Source: Paenibacillus_AB hodogayensis (GTDB taxonomy: Bacteria; Bacillota; Bacilli; Paenibacillales; NBRC-103111). From it: a DNA stretch of 64,000 bases. The notes below the pieces were generated by a model. That model saw nothing but the letters and a program-made list of their open reading frames with translations, ran no database searches and was not told the DNA's origin. Shown here one piece after another: positions 16,671-26,112 of the stretch. The stretch's first letter is position 1, and each line of letters opens with the position of its first letter. The stretch lies in assembly GCF_039536325.1 (NCBI RefSeq), contig NZ_BAAAYO010000005.1, forward strand, positions 186,001 through 250,000, read 5' to 3'. The position numbers were made by a program, and so were the translations under genes.

Positions 16671-18395
16671 ATGCCTATGGAAGCGTTGCTTCGTCATATT
16701 GCCAAGGTACGCCTCCGGCTTGTCTGGCTTCGTCTGCTGGGTTATACCCGAATCGGGCTGCTGGCCGGAGTCGGCGCGGCTTGCGCGCTGGCTGTGCTGG
16801 CGCGGCTAATGCCGATCGCCCATTACCGTTACGCTTCGATCGGACTCGTAGCCGTAGGCGTTGCGGCCGCGGCTGCCATCGCTTTATATCGGCGTCCGGA
16901 CGAACGGGAGGCGGCGCGGGAGATGGATCGCGAAGGCGGTCTGGAAGAGCGGATCGGGACGGCGCTTGCCATGCGCGATGCCGACAACGCTATGATCCGG
17001 CTGCAGCGAGATGAAGCGGTGCGTTACGCGGAATCGTTCGCGGGAGAGGCGACCAGGCTGCTGCGTTTGCCGAGAAGACCCCGGCTTACCGGCACCGCCG
17101 CCGGCTTGCTCGTCGTGCTGGGCGCTATGCTGCTCTGGCCAAACGCGATGGATGACATTGTCGCCAAGCGACAAGCCGAGAAGCAGTGGATCGGGGAGCA
17201 GGCGCAGGCGACGGAGCTACTGCGAGAGGAATTGAAGTCGCAGCAGCTGCCGCCCGTCCAGCTGGAGAAGCTCGATCGCGAGCTGGCCCGGCTTGGCGAA
17301 GAACTGCGCGATAGCGGCACGGCGCCGGAAGCGCTCGATGCCTTGGAACGTTCGCTGAAGAAGCTGAAGGAACAGGCCGAGCAGCTGCAGAAGGAACAAA
17401 AGCAGGCCGAGCAGTGGGCCAAGCAATGGGAAGCCAATCCTGCACTGCGCGAGCTCGGCCGAAATCTCGCCGCAGGCAACCGGCAAGGGCTCGATGAAGC
17501 GCTTGACGGGCTGCGCGGGCAGGTTTCGCGGATGACGCCGGAGCAGAAGCAGGAGCTGGCCAAGACGCTTGAGCAGTTGGCGGCTACAGCGGAGTCGTCA
17601 GACCCCGAGACGGAGTCCAAGTTGAAAGAGGCGCTGTCCGGCTTGGCGAAAGAAGCGGGTCAAGCTCCTGCCGGTCTTGACGAGCAAGCGCTCCAGGCGC
17701 TTGGCGCGGCGCTCGCGCAAGCGATGAACGCCGCCGCAACGCAGCAGTCGCTCGCCGCCCGAACGGCGCAAGCGGGAGGGCAGATCGCACAGGCGGGCTT
17801 GACGGCCGCGCAGCAGCTGGGCGCCCAGGGCATGGCCGTATCGCCGGCCTGGGGAACGAACGGACTTGCCGCCGGACTGGCTTCGGCAGCGGCTCAAGGC
17901 CAAGGCGGTCAGCCTGCGGGCGGAGCCGGCTCGAGTCCCGGTAACGGGGGAGCGAGCGGTCCGGGGACCGGTTCGGGCTCAGGCTCGGGAAGCGGTTCAG
18001 GCTCGGGAAGCGGTTCAGGCTCGGGAAGCGGTTCAGGCTCGGGAAGCGGTTCGGGCTCGGGAAGCGGTTCGGGTTCGGGAAGCGGTTCGGGTTCGGGAAG
18101 CGGCTCGGGGTCGGGGGCCGGCACAGGCGCGGGCTCGCGCGGACTGGTGAATACGCCGCGGACGTCAGCCGGCGGAGGCGAACCGCAAGCGGACGGAGGA
18201 CCGGTTCAAGGCGGCGGTGGCGAGGTGATGCAGGACGGAGCCGCTCCTGCTTTGGACGGGGCAACCCGGCCTTATGAGGACGTTTATGCGCAGTACGAGT
18301 CCGAAGCGACGCGCTCGCTCGGCCGTTCCGAACTGCCGCAGACGATGCAGCAGTTGGTCCGCGACTACTTTACGGAAATACAGCCTAACCGGTAG
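16671..18395 (+). CDS. Membrane protein with coiled coil and Gly-Ser repeat linker
   Basis: 574 residues. Three hydrophobic segments near residues 20-44, 49-70 and 138-155; a long, highly charged Gln/Lys/Glu-rich coiled coil at about 160-260; an Ala/Gln-rich helical stretch; a (Gly-Ser)n linker at about 433-483; and a Gly-rich C-terminal part ending with YEDVYAQYESEATRSL and a short helix. AAAGGAG is 10 bases before the ATG. It lies between the ABC permease and MoxR genes. No named family recognised; the layout suggests a scaffold or tether. Confidence 0.78.
   Translation: MPMEALLRHIAKVRLRLVWLRLLGYTRIGLLAGVGAACALAVLARLMPIAHYRYASIGLVAVGVAAAAAIALYRRPDEREAAREMDREGGLEERIGTALAMRDADNAMIRLQRDEAVRYAESFAGEATRLLRLPRRPRLTGTAAGLLVVLGAMLLWPNAMDDIVAKRQAEKQWIGEQAQATELLREELKSQQLPPVQLEKLDRELARLGEELRDSGTAPEALDALERSLKKLKEQAEQLQKEQKQAEQWAKQWEANPALRELGRNLAAGNRQGLDEALDGLRGQVSRMTPEQKQELAKTLEQLAATAESSDPETESKLKEALSGLAKEAGQAPAGLDEQALQALGAALAQAMNAAATQQSLAARTAQAGGQIAQAGLTAAQQLGAQGMAVSPAWGTNGLAAGLASAAAQGQGGQPAGGAGSSPGNGGASGPGTGSGSGSGSGSGSGSGSGSGSGSGSGSGSGSGSGSGSGSGSGSGSGSGSGAGTGAGSRGLVNTPRTSAGGGEPQADGGPVQGGGGEVMQDGAAPALDGATRPYEDVYAQYESEATRSLGRSELPQTMQQLVRDYFTEIQPNR
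17970..18120 (+). repeat. 18-bp coding tandem repeat (Gly-Ser linker)
   Basis: Unit GGTTCAGGCTCGGGAAGC encodes GSGSGS. Seven uninterrupted 18-base units run from 17994 to 18119, the first three identical, later ones with C/T and A/G changes at third positions, the last degenerate. A related 24-base stretch lies at 17970-17993. In frame with the surrounding gene, so copy-number change would alter only linker length. Confidence 0.93.
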
Positions 18396-18514
18396 ATCCT
18401 ATGCGCGTCTGCAGGAAGTCGGAGGACGCGGAGCTGTGCCACGGCGGCACTAAGACGCAGGTGCAGGGTGTTTGGAGAACCATTCAACGCTTTATCAGGG
18501 AGGGACATGGACGT

Positions 18515-19504
18515 ATGATCGAATCGAAGGAGCAGTTGGAGCGCCAGCTCGCCGAAGTGGCGGCGATCCGCGAACAGATCGGCCGCGTGATCGTCGGTCA
18601 GAAAGAGATCGTCGAGCAGCTGCTCTGGTGTCTGTTCGCCGGCGGCCACGCTTTGCTGGAAGGAATACCCGGGCTCGGCAAAACGATGCTCGTCCGGACG
18701 ATCGCCGATACGGTCGACCTCAGCTTCTCTCGTATCCAATTTACACCGGATCTGATGCCGGCCGACATTACCGGCACGAACATTATTCAATTCGGCGGAC
18801 AAGGCGAAACGTCTTACCGATTTCAGAAAGGGCCGCTATTCGGCCATCTGGTGCTGGCGGACGAGATCAACCGGGCTACGCCCAAGACGCAGAGCGCGCT
18901 GTTGGAGGCGATGCAGGAAAAGACGGTAACCGTCGGCGCCGAAACGCATGTGCTGCCCAAGCCGTTCTTCGTGCTGGCGACGCAAAACCCGCTGGAGAAC
19001 GAAGGGACCTACCCGCTGCCGGAAGCGCAGCTCGACCGGTTTCTGGTGAAAATCATCGTTTCCTATCCGACCAAAGAAGAATTGAAGGAAATCGTGCTGC
19101 GCACAACCGCACCGACGACGGCGCAGGCGGAGAAGGCGGCCGACGGCGATACGATCATGCGCATCCAGGATACGGTCAAGCAGATGCTGATCACCGAAGA
19201 GGTGCTTGATTTCGCCGTTCGGCTGCTGATGTCGACCCACCCGTCCGAGCCGGAGGCGCCGGAGTCCGTCAAGCGCTACGTCCAGTTCGGCTCCGGACCG
19301 CGCGGCATCCAGTCGATCGTTACGCTGGCGAAGGTCAGAGCTTTTTGCGCCGGCCGGCTGAACGTTTCTTATCATGATGTGGAGCAGGTAGCCATTCCCG
19401 CGTTGCGTCACCGACTATTTCTCAACTTCGAAGGCCAGGCGCTCGGCATGTCGACGGATGCGGTGCTGCGGGACGTGCTGGCCGCCATGGAAGGACGTCG
19501 ATGA
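18515..19504 (+). CDS. MoxR-family AAA+ ATPase
   Basis: 329 residues. MoxR ATPases act as chaperones that mature or activate VWA-domain partners. Walker A GIPGLGKT (about 49-56), Walker B LVLADEINRATPKTQ, and the sensor region ATQNPLENEGTYPLPEAQLD are canonical. The ATG at 18515 follows AGGGAGGG by about 10 bases and gives the usual N-terminus. Its stop overlaps the DUF58 gene start by 4 bases, and two VWA genes follow: the standard MoxR-DUF58-VWA order. Confidence 0.96.
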   Translation: MIESKEQLERQLAEVAAIREQIGRVIVGQKEIVEQLLWCLFAGGHALLEGIPGLGKTMLVRTIADTVDLSFSRIQFTPDLMPADITGTNIIQFGGQGETSYRFQKGPLFGHLVLADEINRATPKTQSALLEAMQEKTVTVGAETHVLPKPFFVLATQNPLENEGTYPLPEAQLDRFLVKIIVSYPTKEELKEIVLRTTAPTTAQAEKAADGDTIMRIQDTVKQMLITEEVLDFAVRLLMSTHPSEPEAPESVKRYVQFGSGPRGIQSIVTLAKVRAFCAGRLNVSYHDVEQVAIPALRHRLFLNFEGQALGMSTDAVLRDVLAAMEGRR

Positions 19505-20409
19505 GCGCCGCCGGGACGCTGCTCGATTCGCAGTCGCTGCTTCGGTTGGAGCGGATGACCGTCATGGCCAAAAACCGGATTAGCGGCACGATGCAGGGCA
19601 AGCGCAAATCCCGGCAAACCGGCGCTTCGCTTGATTTCGCCGATTACCGGCTGTACGCCCCCGGAGACGATATCCGGCAGATCGATTGGAACGCTTACGG
19701 CCGCAGCGGCAAGCCGTTCGTCAAGCTGTTTCACGACGAGCGCGAGCTGCTCGTCCGCATATGGGTCGACGTATCGGCTTCGATGGACACCGGAGGCGGC
19801 CCGGACGGGGCAGACGGAGTCAGCAAGCTGATGCATGCGAAGAAGCTGGCGGCGAGCATCGGATATATGGCGCTGGCCGGTTATGACCGCGTGGCAGCGG
19901 GCGTTTTCGGGGAACGGGTCGCCGGCACGCTGCCGACGGTGCGCGGCAAAGCCTCGGCACAGCGTTTATTCCGCTTTCTGGAGGAGGCCGCGCCGGCTGC
20001 CGCGGGAGATATCCGCCAAGCGTTGACCGAGCCTTTGGCGCTGCCGAGACAGCCCGGCATGACCTGGCTGTTCTCCGATTTTTTGTACGAGAACGGCGTT
20101 CAGGATGCGCTTAACCGATTGCTGGCAGCCAAACAGGAAGTGGCCGTCGTGCAGGTGCTGTCGCCGGAGGAGCTTTACCCGGATTTTGAGGGGGATTTGC
20201 GGCTGGTCGACGTGGAGACCGGCCTCGGCAAGGAAGTGGCGATGTCAAGCAGGGTAATTAAAGCGTATAAGGAAGCGCTGGACGAATATACCGGCGGCCT
20301 GCGCGCCTTTTGCCACGAACGGGGCATCGCTTATGCGCTGGCGCCCACGAACGTGCCGGCGCTGGAGTGGATCGCGACTACGATGCGCCAGACCGGCGCT
20401 CTGCAATAA
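19501..20409 (+). CDS. DUF58 domain protein
   Basis: 302 residues. Contains the DUF58 core LYAPGDDIRQIDWNAYGRSG and a VWA-like fold with a DxSxS metal site in WVDVSASMD (about 90-98). No membrane segment, so probably cytoplasmic or membrane-associated through partners. DUF58 proteins accompany MoxR ATPases; here the two genes overlap by 4 bases. Function in the cluster unknown. Confidence 0.93.
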   Translation: MSAAGTLLDSQSLLRLERMTVMAKNRISGTMQGKRKSRQTGASLDFADYRLYAPGDDIRQIDWNAYGRSGKPFVKLFHDERELLVRIWVDVSASMDTGGGPDGADGVSKLMHAKKLAASIGYMALAGYDRVAAGVFGERVAGTLPTVRGKASAQRLFRFLEEAAPAAAGDIRQALTEPLALPRQPGMTWLFSDFLYENGVQDALNRLLAAKQEVAVVQVLSPEELYPDFEGDLRLVDVETGLGKEVAMSSRVIKAYKEALDEYTGGLRAFCHERGIAYALAPTNVPALEWIATTMRQTGALQ

Positions 20410-20514
20410 AGGAGACCGTCTATCGATATTGTCCGGGGACGAGCGGCAACGTTTGGCGGACGGTTTCTAAAGGAAGGCCGGAGACGGACGACAGCCGGCA
20501 GGGAGGTGTTGGAC

Positions 20515-22464
20515 ATGCATTTTGATTCGCTGCCGGGCTTATGGTTCGGCCTATCGCTGCCGGCCATCGTGCTGCTGTATTTATTCAAACGCAAATACGT
20601 CGACACGCCGGTCTCCAGCCATATGCTGTGGAACCGCGTCTTGAAAGACATGGAAGCGAACCGGCCGTGGCAGAAGCTGCGAAACCGGTTGCTGATGCTC
20701 GTCCAGCTGCTGGCGGCCGCTCTCCTGGTGCTTGCCATTATGCAGCCGTGGGTCTGGTCGCAACGTTCGGCCAAAGCGCATGTAGTCGTCGTTTTGGACC
20801 GTTCGGCCAGCATGACCGCCGAGGCTGAAGGGGGCGGCGAAAGCCGGCTCGACGCGGCCAAGCGGCAGGTGACCGAATGGGCGTCTGGCGAGGCGAAGGA
20901 TAGCGCCATTACGCTGCTCGCCATGGGCGAGCAGGCCGACGTGCTTCTGTCGCGGGAGACGGACAGAAACCGGCTGCGCGAAGCGTTGGCCGGTATCGAG
21001 CCGGCTTACGGCAAAACCGTCTACCGGGAAACGATGTCGCTCGCGGCGGCGCTGACCCGCAACGACCCCGAAGCGGAAATCCGTCTGTTCACGGACGGGC
21101 AGTTCCCCGAGCCTGTCAGCGGCCTGGCGTTCGCCGTCCCGGTTACCGTCCATCGGATCGGGGAGGCGAAAGCGGACAATGGCGACAGCAATATGAGCAT
21201 TTCTCAATTTGGCGTCAAATCGAACGGCAAGGAAGGCAAGCTGTCTGCCGTCGCTTCGCTCAAAAACGCGGGAACGGCGCCGAAGAAGGTGGAGGCGTCC
21301 CTATATGCCGGAGACTCGCTCGCCGAAGTCAAAACGGTGCAGATCGAAGCCGGCAAACAAGCCGCGGTTTATTTCGAAGGGCTAGCCCCGGCCGACTGGT
21401 ACAAGCTGGACATCGGCTCCGGCGATTCGTTCCGCATCGACAACGTTTCTTATGCTTTCCCGGATAGCAATCGCGCGCGCAAGGTGCTGCTGGTCGGAGA
21501 CGGCAACCTGTTTCTGGAAAAAGCGCTGCAGCTGGCCGGCGCGGAAGTGATCAAGCTGGCGCCTGACAATGCGCAGGCGTGGATAGGCTCGCAAAAGGCG
21601 GCCGGCGGCCCGGATCTGATCGCGATCGATTCGGTGACGTCGAGCGTCCTTGCTTCCCGGGAGTGGAAGGACATGCTGGCCTCCCGCCCGGTTCTGTATA
21701 TCCGTTCCGGCAGCGAAGGCAAGGAAGCCGCCGTTCCGGCCGTGCCGTATAAGGTCGAGGACCATCCGGTTACCCGTTATTTGAAATTTCAGGATGCGCA
21801 CGTGGCGACGGCTTGGCAGCCGGACGGCCTTGTCTGGGGCAAGTCGGTCGTTTCCGCCGGAGATATGCCGCTGCTTTATGCCGGAACGGAGAACGGCCAG
21901 CCGCGACTGTTGATCGCATTCGCCCTGCAGCAAAGCGATTGGCCGCTGCGAACGGAATTTCCCGTTTTCGTACAAAATGCGGTCGGCTGGCTGACCGCAG
22001 CCCACGGCGAAAGCCTGGGCCGGGCGGTGGCCGGGGAGCGCAAGGAAATCGCGATGTCTCCTGCCGCCGCTTCCGCCGCATGGGTGAGCGCGGATGGCGG
22101 GGGCGCTGGGCCGGCAGAGGCCGAGAAGACGGGAGGGAGGCTTTCCTCCGCCCAGACCGTACCTTTGCATCCGGGGTTGTACCGATTAGAGGAAAAGGAC
22201 GAGTCCGGCCGGCTGGTACAAACCCGTTGGATTGGGGTTATGGCCGATTCGCGCGAGTGGGGAACGGCCGCTGCGGAGCTGAGCTTCGACCGAACCGCAT
22301 CCGGCAGCCTGGTAGCGGGCGAAACGCCGGACCAGGCATCATCAGGCAGCGCGGACGACGGGCGCCGGGGAGCGCCGCTGTCGCTTTGGCATTGGGCTGC
22401 GCTGCTTGCCTTGGCGGCCGTCGTCTGTGAATGGGGGGTGTACCGCCGTGGGTCTTCAGTTTAA
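20515..22464 (+). CDS. BatA-like VWA membrane protein
   Basis: 649 residues. N-terminal helices at about 5-22 and 58-80 in the BatA arrangement (LPAIVLLYLFKRK), then a VWA domain from about residue 90 with an intact MIDAS motif DRSAS. The middle (about 320-420) resembles a flavodoxin/GATase-like fold (KVLLVGDGNLFLEKALQLAGA). A membrane helix lies at about 622-645. The ATG at 20515 follows GGAGGTG by 6 bases. The last 17 bases overlap the next VWA gene, implying translational coupling. Confidence 0.88.
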   Translation: MHFDSLPGLWFGLSLPAIVLLYLFKRKYVDTPVSSHMLWNRVLKDMEANRPWQKLRNRLLMLVQLLAAALLVLAIMQPWVWSQRSAKAHVVVVLDRSASMTAEAEGGGESRLDAAKRQVTEWASGEAKDSAITLLAMGEQADVLLSRETDRNRLREALAGIEPAYGKTVYRETMSLAAALTRNDPEAEIRLFTDGQFPEPVSGLAFAVPVTVHRIGEAKADNGDSNMSISQFGVKSNGKEGKLSAVASLKNAGTAPKKVEASLYAGDSLAEVKTVQIEAGKQAAVYFEGLAPADWYKLDIGSGDSFRIDNVSYAFPDSNRARKVLLVGDGNLFLEKALQLAGAEVIKLAPDNAQAWIGSQKAAGGPDLIAIDSVTSSVLASREWKDMLASRPVLYIRSGSEGKEAAVPAVPYKVEDHPVTRYLKFQDAHVATAWQPDGLVWGKSVVSAGDMPLLYAGTENGQPRLLIAFALQQSDWPLRTEFPVFVQNAVGWLTAAHGESLGRAVAGERKEIAMSPAAASAAWVSADGGGAGPAEAEKTGGRLSSAQTVPLHPGLYRLEEKDESGRLVQTRWIGVMADSREWGTAAAELSFDRTASGSLVAGETPDQASSGSADDGRRGAPLSLWHWAALLALAAVVCEWGVYRRGSSV

Positions 22465-25396
22465 ATCGCTGCTCGCGCTTCTGCTGCTTGTGCCCGCAGC
22501 GGCTTATATGGTCTGGGTATGGAGAAGGGCGGGGCGTCTGTCCGGCTGGCGCAAGCGGCTGGCGGTCGCACTGCGCGGTCTCGTCGTGCTGCTGTTGATT
22601 TTATCGCTCGCCGGGCTGCAAAGCTATGCAACGATCGAACGGAAGGCGATCGTATTCGTCGCCGACCGCTCGGACAGCATGACCGACAGTTCCGTTCTGG
22701 AGGCGTATATCCGTCAAACGGAGGAAGCCAAAGCGCAGCGGGACGCGGCAGGCGTCGTTTCGGCCGGGCTGGATGCGGCGATCGAGAAAGCGGCGGATAC
22801 GGGCAGCGTCGACACGTTCGCGTTCGGCAGCCGCATCAATACGCAGTTTACGCGGCTGGACGAAGCGCTTCAACTGGCCGAGACGCTTCTGCCGACGGAT
22901 GCGTCGCCGCGCATCGTGCTGCTGTCCGACGGACGGGAAAATGTCGGCGATATGCTCCGTCAAGGAAAGCTGCTGCGCGACAAGGGCATACCGGTCGATG
23001 TCGTTCCGCTGCCTGCGAAAGAACGCAAGGACGCCTCGGTCGATACGTTAAGCTTGCCGGAGAAATTGTATTTGGCCGAACAGTATTCGTTGGAGGTAGC
23101 CGTATCCAGCACGTTCGCCGGTCCGGCCGTATTGAGGGTATACGAGGATAACCGGGAAATTTCCGGGCAGCAGGTAACCCTGGAAAAAGGGCAAAACCGT
23201 TTCGTGCTGCGCGGTCTGGCCAAGGAGCAGGGGCTGCACCGGTATCGCGCCGAGCTGTACGCGGATGGAGACGAGGTATCGGCCAACAATGCCGCGTATG
23301 CGTTCAGCCGGGTGACCGGTCCTCCGAAGGTGCTGCTGGTCGAAGGCAGTGAAGGGGCCGCGCAAAGCTTAAAGGCCGTGCTTGATGCCGGGCTCGTCCC
23401 GTACGACGCGATCGTACCGGAGATGCTTCCCAGAGAACTGGCGGACTATTCGGCCTACGACTCGGTCGTGCTCGCCAACGTGCCGGCCACCAGCATGTCG
23501 GAAAGCCAGATGACGATGATCGAGCAGTCGGTCCGGGATTATGGCATCGGCCTGGTCATGACCGGCGGCGAGGATAGCTTCGGGCTTGGCGGCTATTTCA
23601 AGACGCCGATCGAACGGGCGCTGCCGGTTTACATGGATTTGCGCGGCAAACGGGAGATTCCGTCGCTGGCGCTTATGCTGGTGCTCGACAAATCGGGAAG
23701 CATGTCCGGGGGCGGGATCGAGCTGGCGCAAGAGGCCGCGACGCGCACGATCCAGCTTATGCGGGAACAGGATACGATCGGCGTGGTCGCCTTCGATTCG
23801 TCCCCGTGGTGGGTCGTGGAGCCGCAGCTGCTGAAGGATCCGAAGCAAGTGATCGACAAAGTCAATTCGATTCAAGCCGACGGCGGAACCGAAATTTATG
23901 CTGCGGTCGAGCAGGCTTACGCCAAGCTGCGGAAGGTGGATGCCCAGCGCAAGCACATCATTTTGCTTACGGATGGTCAGTCTGCCACGAATCCGAACTA
24001 CGCGTCGCTTGCGGGCGATATGGTCAAGGACAACATTACGCTCTCCTCCGTAGCGATCGGCGACGGCGCGGACACGCAGCTGCTGGAGCAGTTGGCCCGG
24101 ATGGCGAAGGGCCGTTATTACTTTACGAACGACCAGTCGACGGTTCCGGCCATTTTCAGCCGCGAAGCGGTGCTGATCTCGCGCACGTATATCGTCGATC
24201 AGCCGTTTGTGCCGTCGATCGGCCAGGCTGCCGACTGGAATCCGCTGTTTGCCGGCGGCGTTCCGCGCGTTCATGCCTATATCGCCACGACGCCGAAGGA
24301 AACTGCGGAGATTGCGCTGACGAGCCCCGAGCCCGATCCGCTGCTGGCCCGCTGGCAGTACGGGGCAGGCAAAGCGGTCGCCTGGACGAGCGACCTGACC
24401 GGCAAATGGGCGGGCGATTGGGTCGCCTGGGACCGATTTCAGGACGTTTTCAGCCGCATTGTCAAATGGACGTTCCCGCAATTCCAGGCGTCGCCGATCG
24501 AGCTGACGAGCCGGCTGGAAGGCGGCTCGGTCACGCTCGATGTGATAAGCGCAGCCGGCGGCGCGCTTAAGGCAATCGTCACGGACGAAGAGCTGAAGCA
24601 GACCGAGGTGACGCTCGAGCCGACCGTACCGGGCGAATATACCGGGCAATTGGCTATCGGCAAACCCGGAGTCTATTTGACGCAAATTTCATCCGTCCCA
24701 GAAGAGGGGAGCGAAGGCGGAACAGGCAACGGTACCGGAGGCATCGCCGCCACGACCGGCTTCGTTATCCCGTACTCCCCGGAATACCGGATCGGGGCGG
24801 ACGACGGGGCGGACAAGCTGAAGCAGCTGGCCGAGCTGACGGGCGGACGGGTGCTCCAGCTCGACAAGCCCGGCGACGCGTTCGGCGGGGAGACAACGGC
24901 GAAGAAACGGGTCCGGGACTTGTCACAGGCTCTGCTGATCGCGGCGCTGCTGCTGTGGCTGGCCGACATTGCCGTACGGCGTCTGCACATCCCGTGGCGC
25001 AAGCTGCTTGCCGCCCTGCGAATGTCCGCTGGACGAACATCTCCGGGCGGTTCGGGACGCGACACGGTGGAGCGGCTCCGTTCCCGCGTACCGGCGCGCG
25101 CGCCGGAGCGGGAGCGGTTCCCAGCGGAAGCCCGCAGCGATACGCAAGCCGCACAACCGCCGTCTGGCGGGAAACGCGGAACGGAGTGGGACTCGCCGAC
25201 CGAGCACGCGGGGCGGACGAATGCATCCGCCGGAGGATTGCCGACGTCCGGATCTCCAAGCGGAGAAGCCCCTTCTGCGCAGGCTGCCGCTACTCGTCCG
25301 GGGGGGCGGACGTCGCCGTCGGCGCAAGCGGAGGAAGGCGGCGCGGAAGAGCGGCTGAACCGGCTGCTGGCCGCTAAAAAGCGCCGGGAACGGTGA
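22448..25396 (+). CDS. Membrane protein with two VWA-type MIDAS motifs and a GATase-like domain
   Basis: 982 residues from the GTG at 22448, which has GGGGGTG about 8 bases upstream. Two N-terminal helices, a first VWA-like region with DRSDS (about 71-75), a GATase-like segment at about 290-395 (VLLVEGSEGAAQSLKAV...GLVMTGGEDSFGLGG), and a second VWA domain with DKSGS at about 413-417. A C-terminal helix at about 820-840 is followed by a 130-residue low-complexity cytoplasmic tail rich in Pro, Ser, Ala and Arg that ends with a basic helix. It closes the MoxR cluster. Confidence 0.88.
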   Translation: MGLQFKSLLALLLLVPAAAYMVWVWRRAGRLSGWRKRLAVALRGLVVLLLILSLAGLQSYATIERKAIVFVADRSDSMTDSSVLEAYIRQTEEAKAQRDAAGVVSAGLDAAIEKAADTGSVDTFAFGSRINTQFTRLDEALQLAETLLPTDASPRIVLLSDGRENVGDMLRQGKLLRDKGIPVDVVPLPAKERKDASVDTLSLPEKLYLAEQYSLEVAVSSTFAGPAVLRVYEDNREISGQQVTLEKGQNRFVLRGLAKEQGLHRYRAELYADGDEVSANNAAYAFSRVTGPPKVLLVEGSEGAAQSLKAVLDAGLVPYDAIVPEMLPRELADYSAYDSVVLANVPATSMSESQMTMIEQSVRDYGIGLVMTGGEDSFGLGGYFKTPIERALPVYMDLRGKREIPSLALMLVLDKSGSMSGGGIELAQEAATRTIQLMREQDTIGVVAFDSSPWWVVEPQLLKDPKQVIDKVNSIQADGGTEIYAAVEQAYAKLRKVDAQRKHIILLTDGQSATNPNYASLAGDMVKDNITLSSVAIGDGADTQLLEQLARMAKGRYYFTNDQSTVPAIFSREAVLISRTYIVDQPFVPSIGQAADWNPLFAGGVPRVHAYIATTPKETAEIALTSPEPDPLLARWQYGAGKAVAWTSDLTGKWAGDWVAWDRFQDVFSRIVKWTFPQFQASPIELTSRLEGGSVTLDVISAAGGALKAIVTDEELKQTEVTLEPTVPGEYTGQLAIGKPGVYLTQISSVPEEGSEGGTGNGTGGIAATTGFVIPYSPEYRIGADDGADKLKQLAELTGGRVLQLDKPGDAFGGETTAKKRVRDLSQALLIAALLLWLADIAVRRLHIPWRKLLAALRMSAGRTSPGGSGRDTVERLRSRVPARAPERERFPAEARSDTQAAQPPSGGKRGTEWDSPTEHAGRTNASAGGLPTSGSPSGEAPSAQAAATRPGGRTSPSAQAEEGGAEERLNRLLAAKKRRER

Positions 25397-25547
25397 GTGG
25401 GCGCTTCGCCCTCTCCCGTGACGGAGGCTTTGGCGAAAACCGGTTGTTTTGAGCGAATACTAGCATTTTATGTCCGATTTCGTTACAATGGTTGCAGGAA
25501 GCCGCTTGTGCGGCGGTTTTCAAGAGTTATAGGGAGGGGAAGCCGTT

Positions 25548-26030
25548 TTGGCCAACAATCGCTATTCCGTCGGGCTGATCATTGTGGCGGTAGGCGTCAT
25601 CTTATTACTCGGCAAGCTCGGAGTCATCGGATTTTTTTGGCACGTCTTCTGGCCTCTATTCGTGCTGATTCCCGGGCTGCTGCTGCACGGACTTTATTTC
25701 AGCCGCGTCCTGCCCTCGGGCGTGCTTATACCCGGCGGCATTCTCGTCACGAATTCGATCTTGTTTTTCCTGTGCACGATTTTCAGCTGGAAACTGATGG
25801 CTTACCTGTGGCCGGGCTTCATCCTGGCGCTGGCGGTCGGCCTGTACGAATATTACTTGTTCGATAAACAAAGCCCGCGGAGCACGCTCATTGCGGCCGT
25901 CGTCCTGGCCGTCATCTCCGGCATCTGCTTCAGCATGACGGTGCTGTTTACCGCCGGCGTTTATTTCGTCGCTTTGGCGCTTATCGTCGTCGGCGCCTAT
26001 CTGATCTACAATAAACGGCGTCGCTGGTAA
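25548..26030 (+). CDS. LiaI/LiaF-like small multi-pass membrane protein
   Basis: 160 residues, TTG start with AGGGAGGGG about 8 bases upstream. Four to six hydrophobic segments; the opening GLIIVAVGVILLLGKLG and the repeated WP-F-L-PG pattern resemble the LiaI-LiaF-type TM5 domain found in cell-envelope stress proteins. It lacks a LiaF soluble domain. No sensor kinase or response regulator is adjacent, so a role in envelope stress is only suggested. Confidence 0.75.
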   Translation: MANNRYSVGLIIVAVGVILLLGKLGVIGFFWHVFWPLFVLIPGLLLHGLYFSRVLPSGVLIPGGILVTNSILFFLCTIFSWKLMAYLWPGFILALAVGLYEYYLFDKQSPRSTLIAAVVLAVISGICFSMTVLFTAGVYFVALALIVVGAYLIYNKRRRW

Positions 26031-26071
26031 GGCGGTCCGTCTTGTTAACCAAATCTTCAAGCACGGTTTTC

Positions 26072-26100
26072 TTGCATTTTCACGCCAAAATCGCTATAAT
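26072..26100 (+). promoter_or_regulatory. Sigma-A promoter of typA
   Basis: TTGCAT (26072-26077), 17-base spacer, perfect TATAAT (26095-26100). Predicted start near 26107, leaving a 5' leader of about 110 bases. Confidence 0.87.
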
Positions 26101-26112
26101 TCTTAATGTGTC

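Noticed and set aside
17970..18120. Possible CRISPR-like array
   Set aside because: Units are contiguous with no spacers and are in frame as Gly-Ser codons of a real gene.
23369..24685. 438-residue open frame on the minus strand
   Set aside because: Shadow of the VWA gene, whose MIDAS motifs confirm the plus-strand frame.
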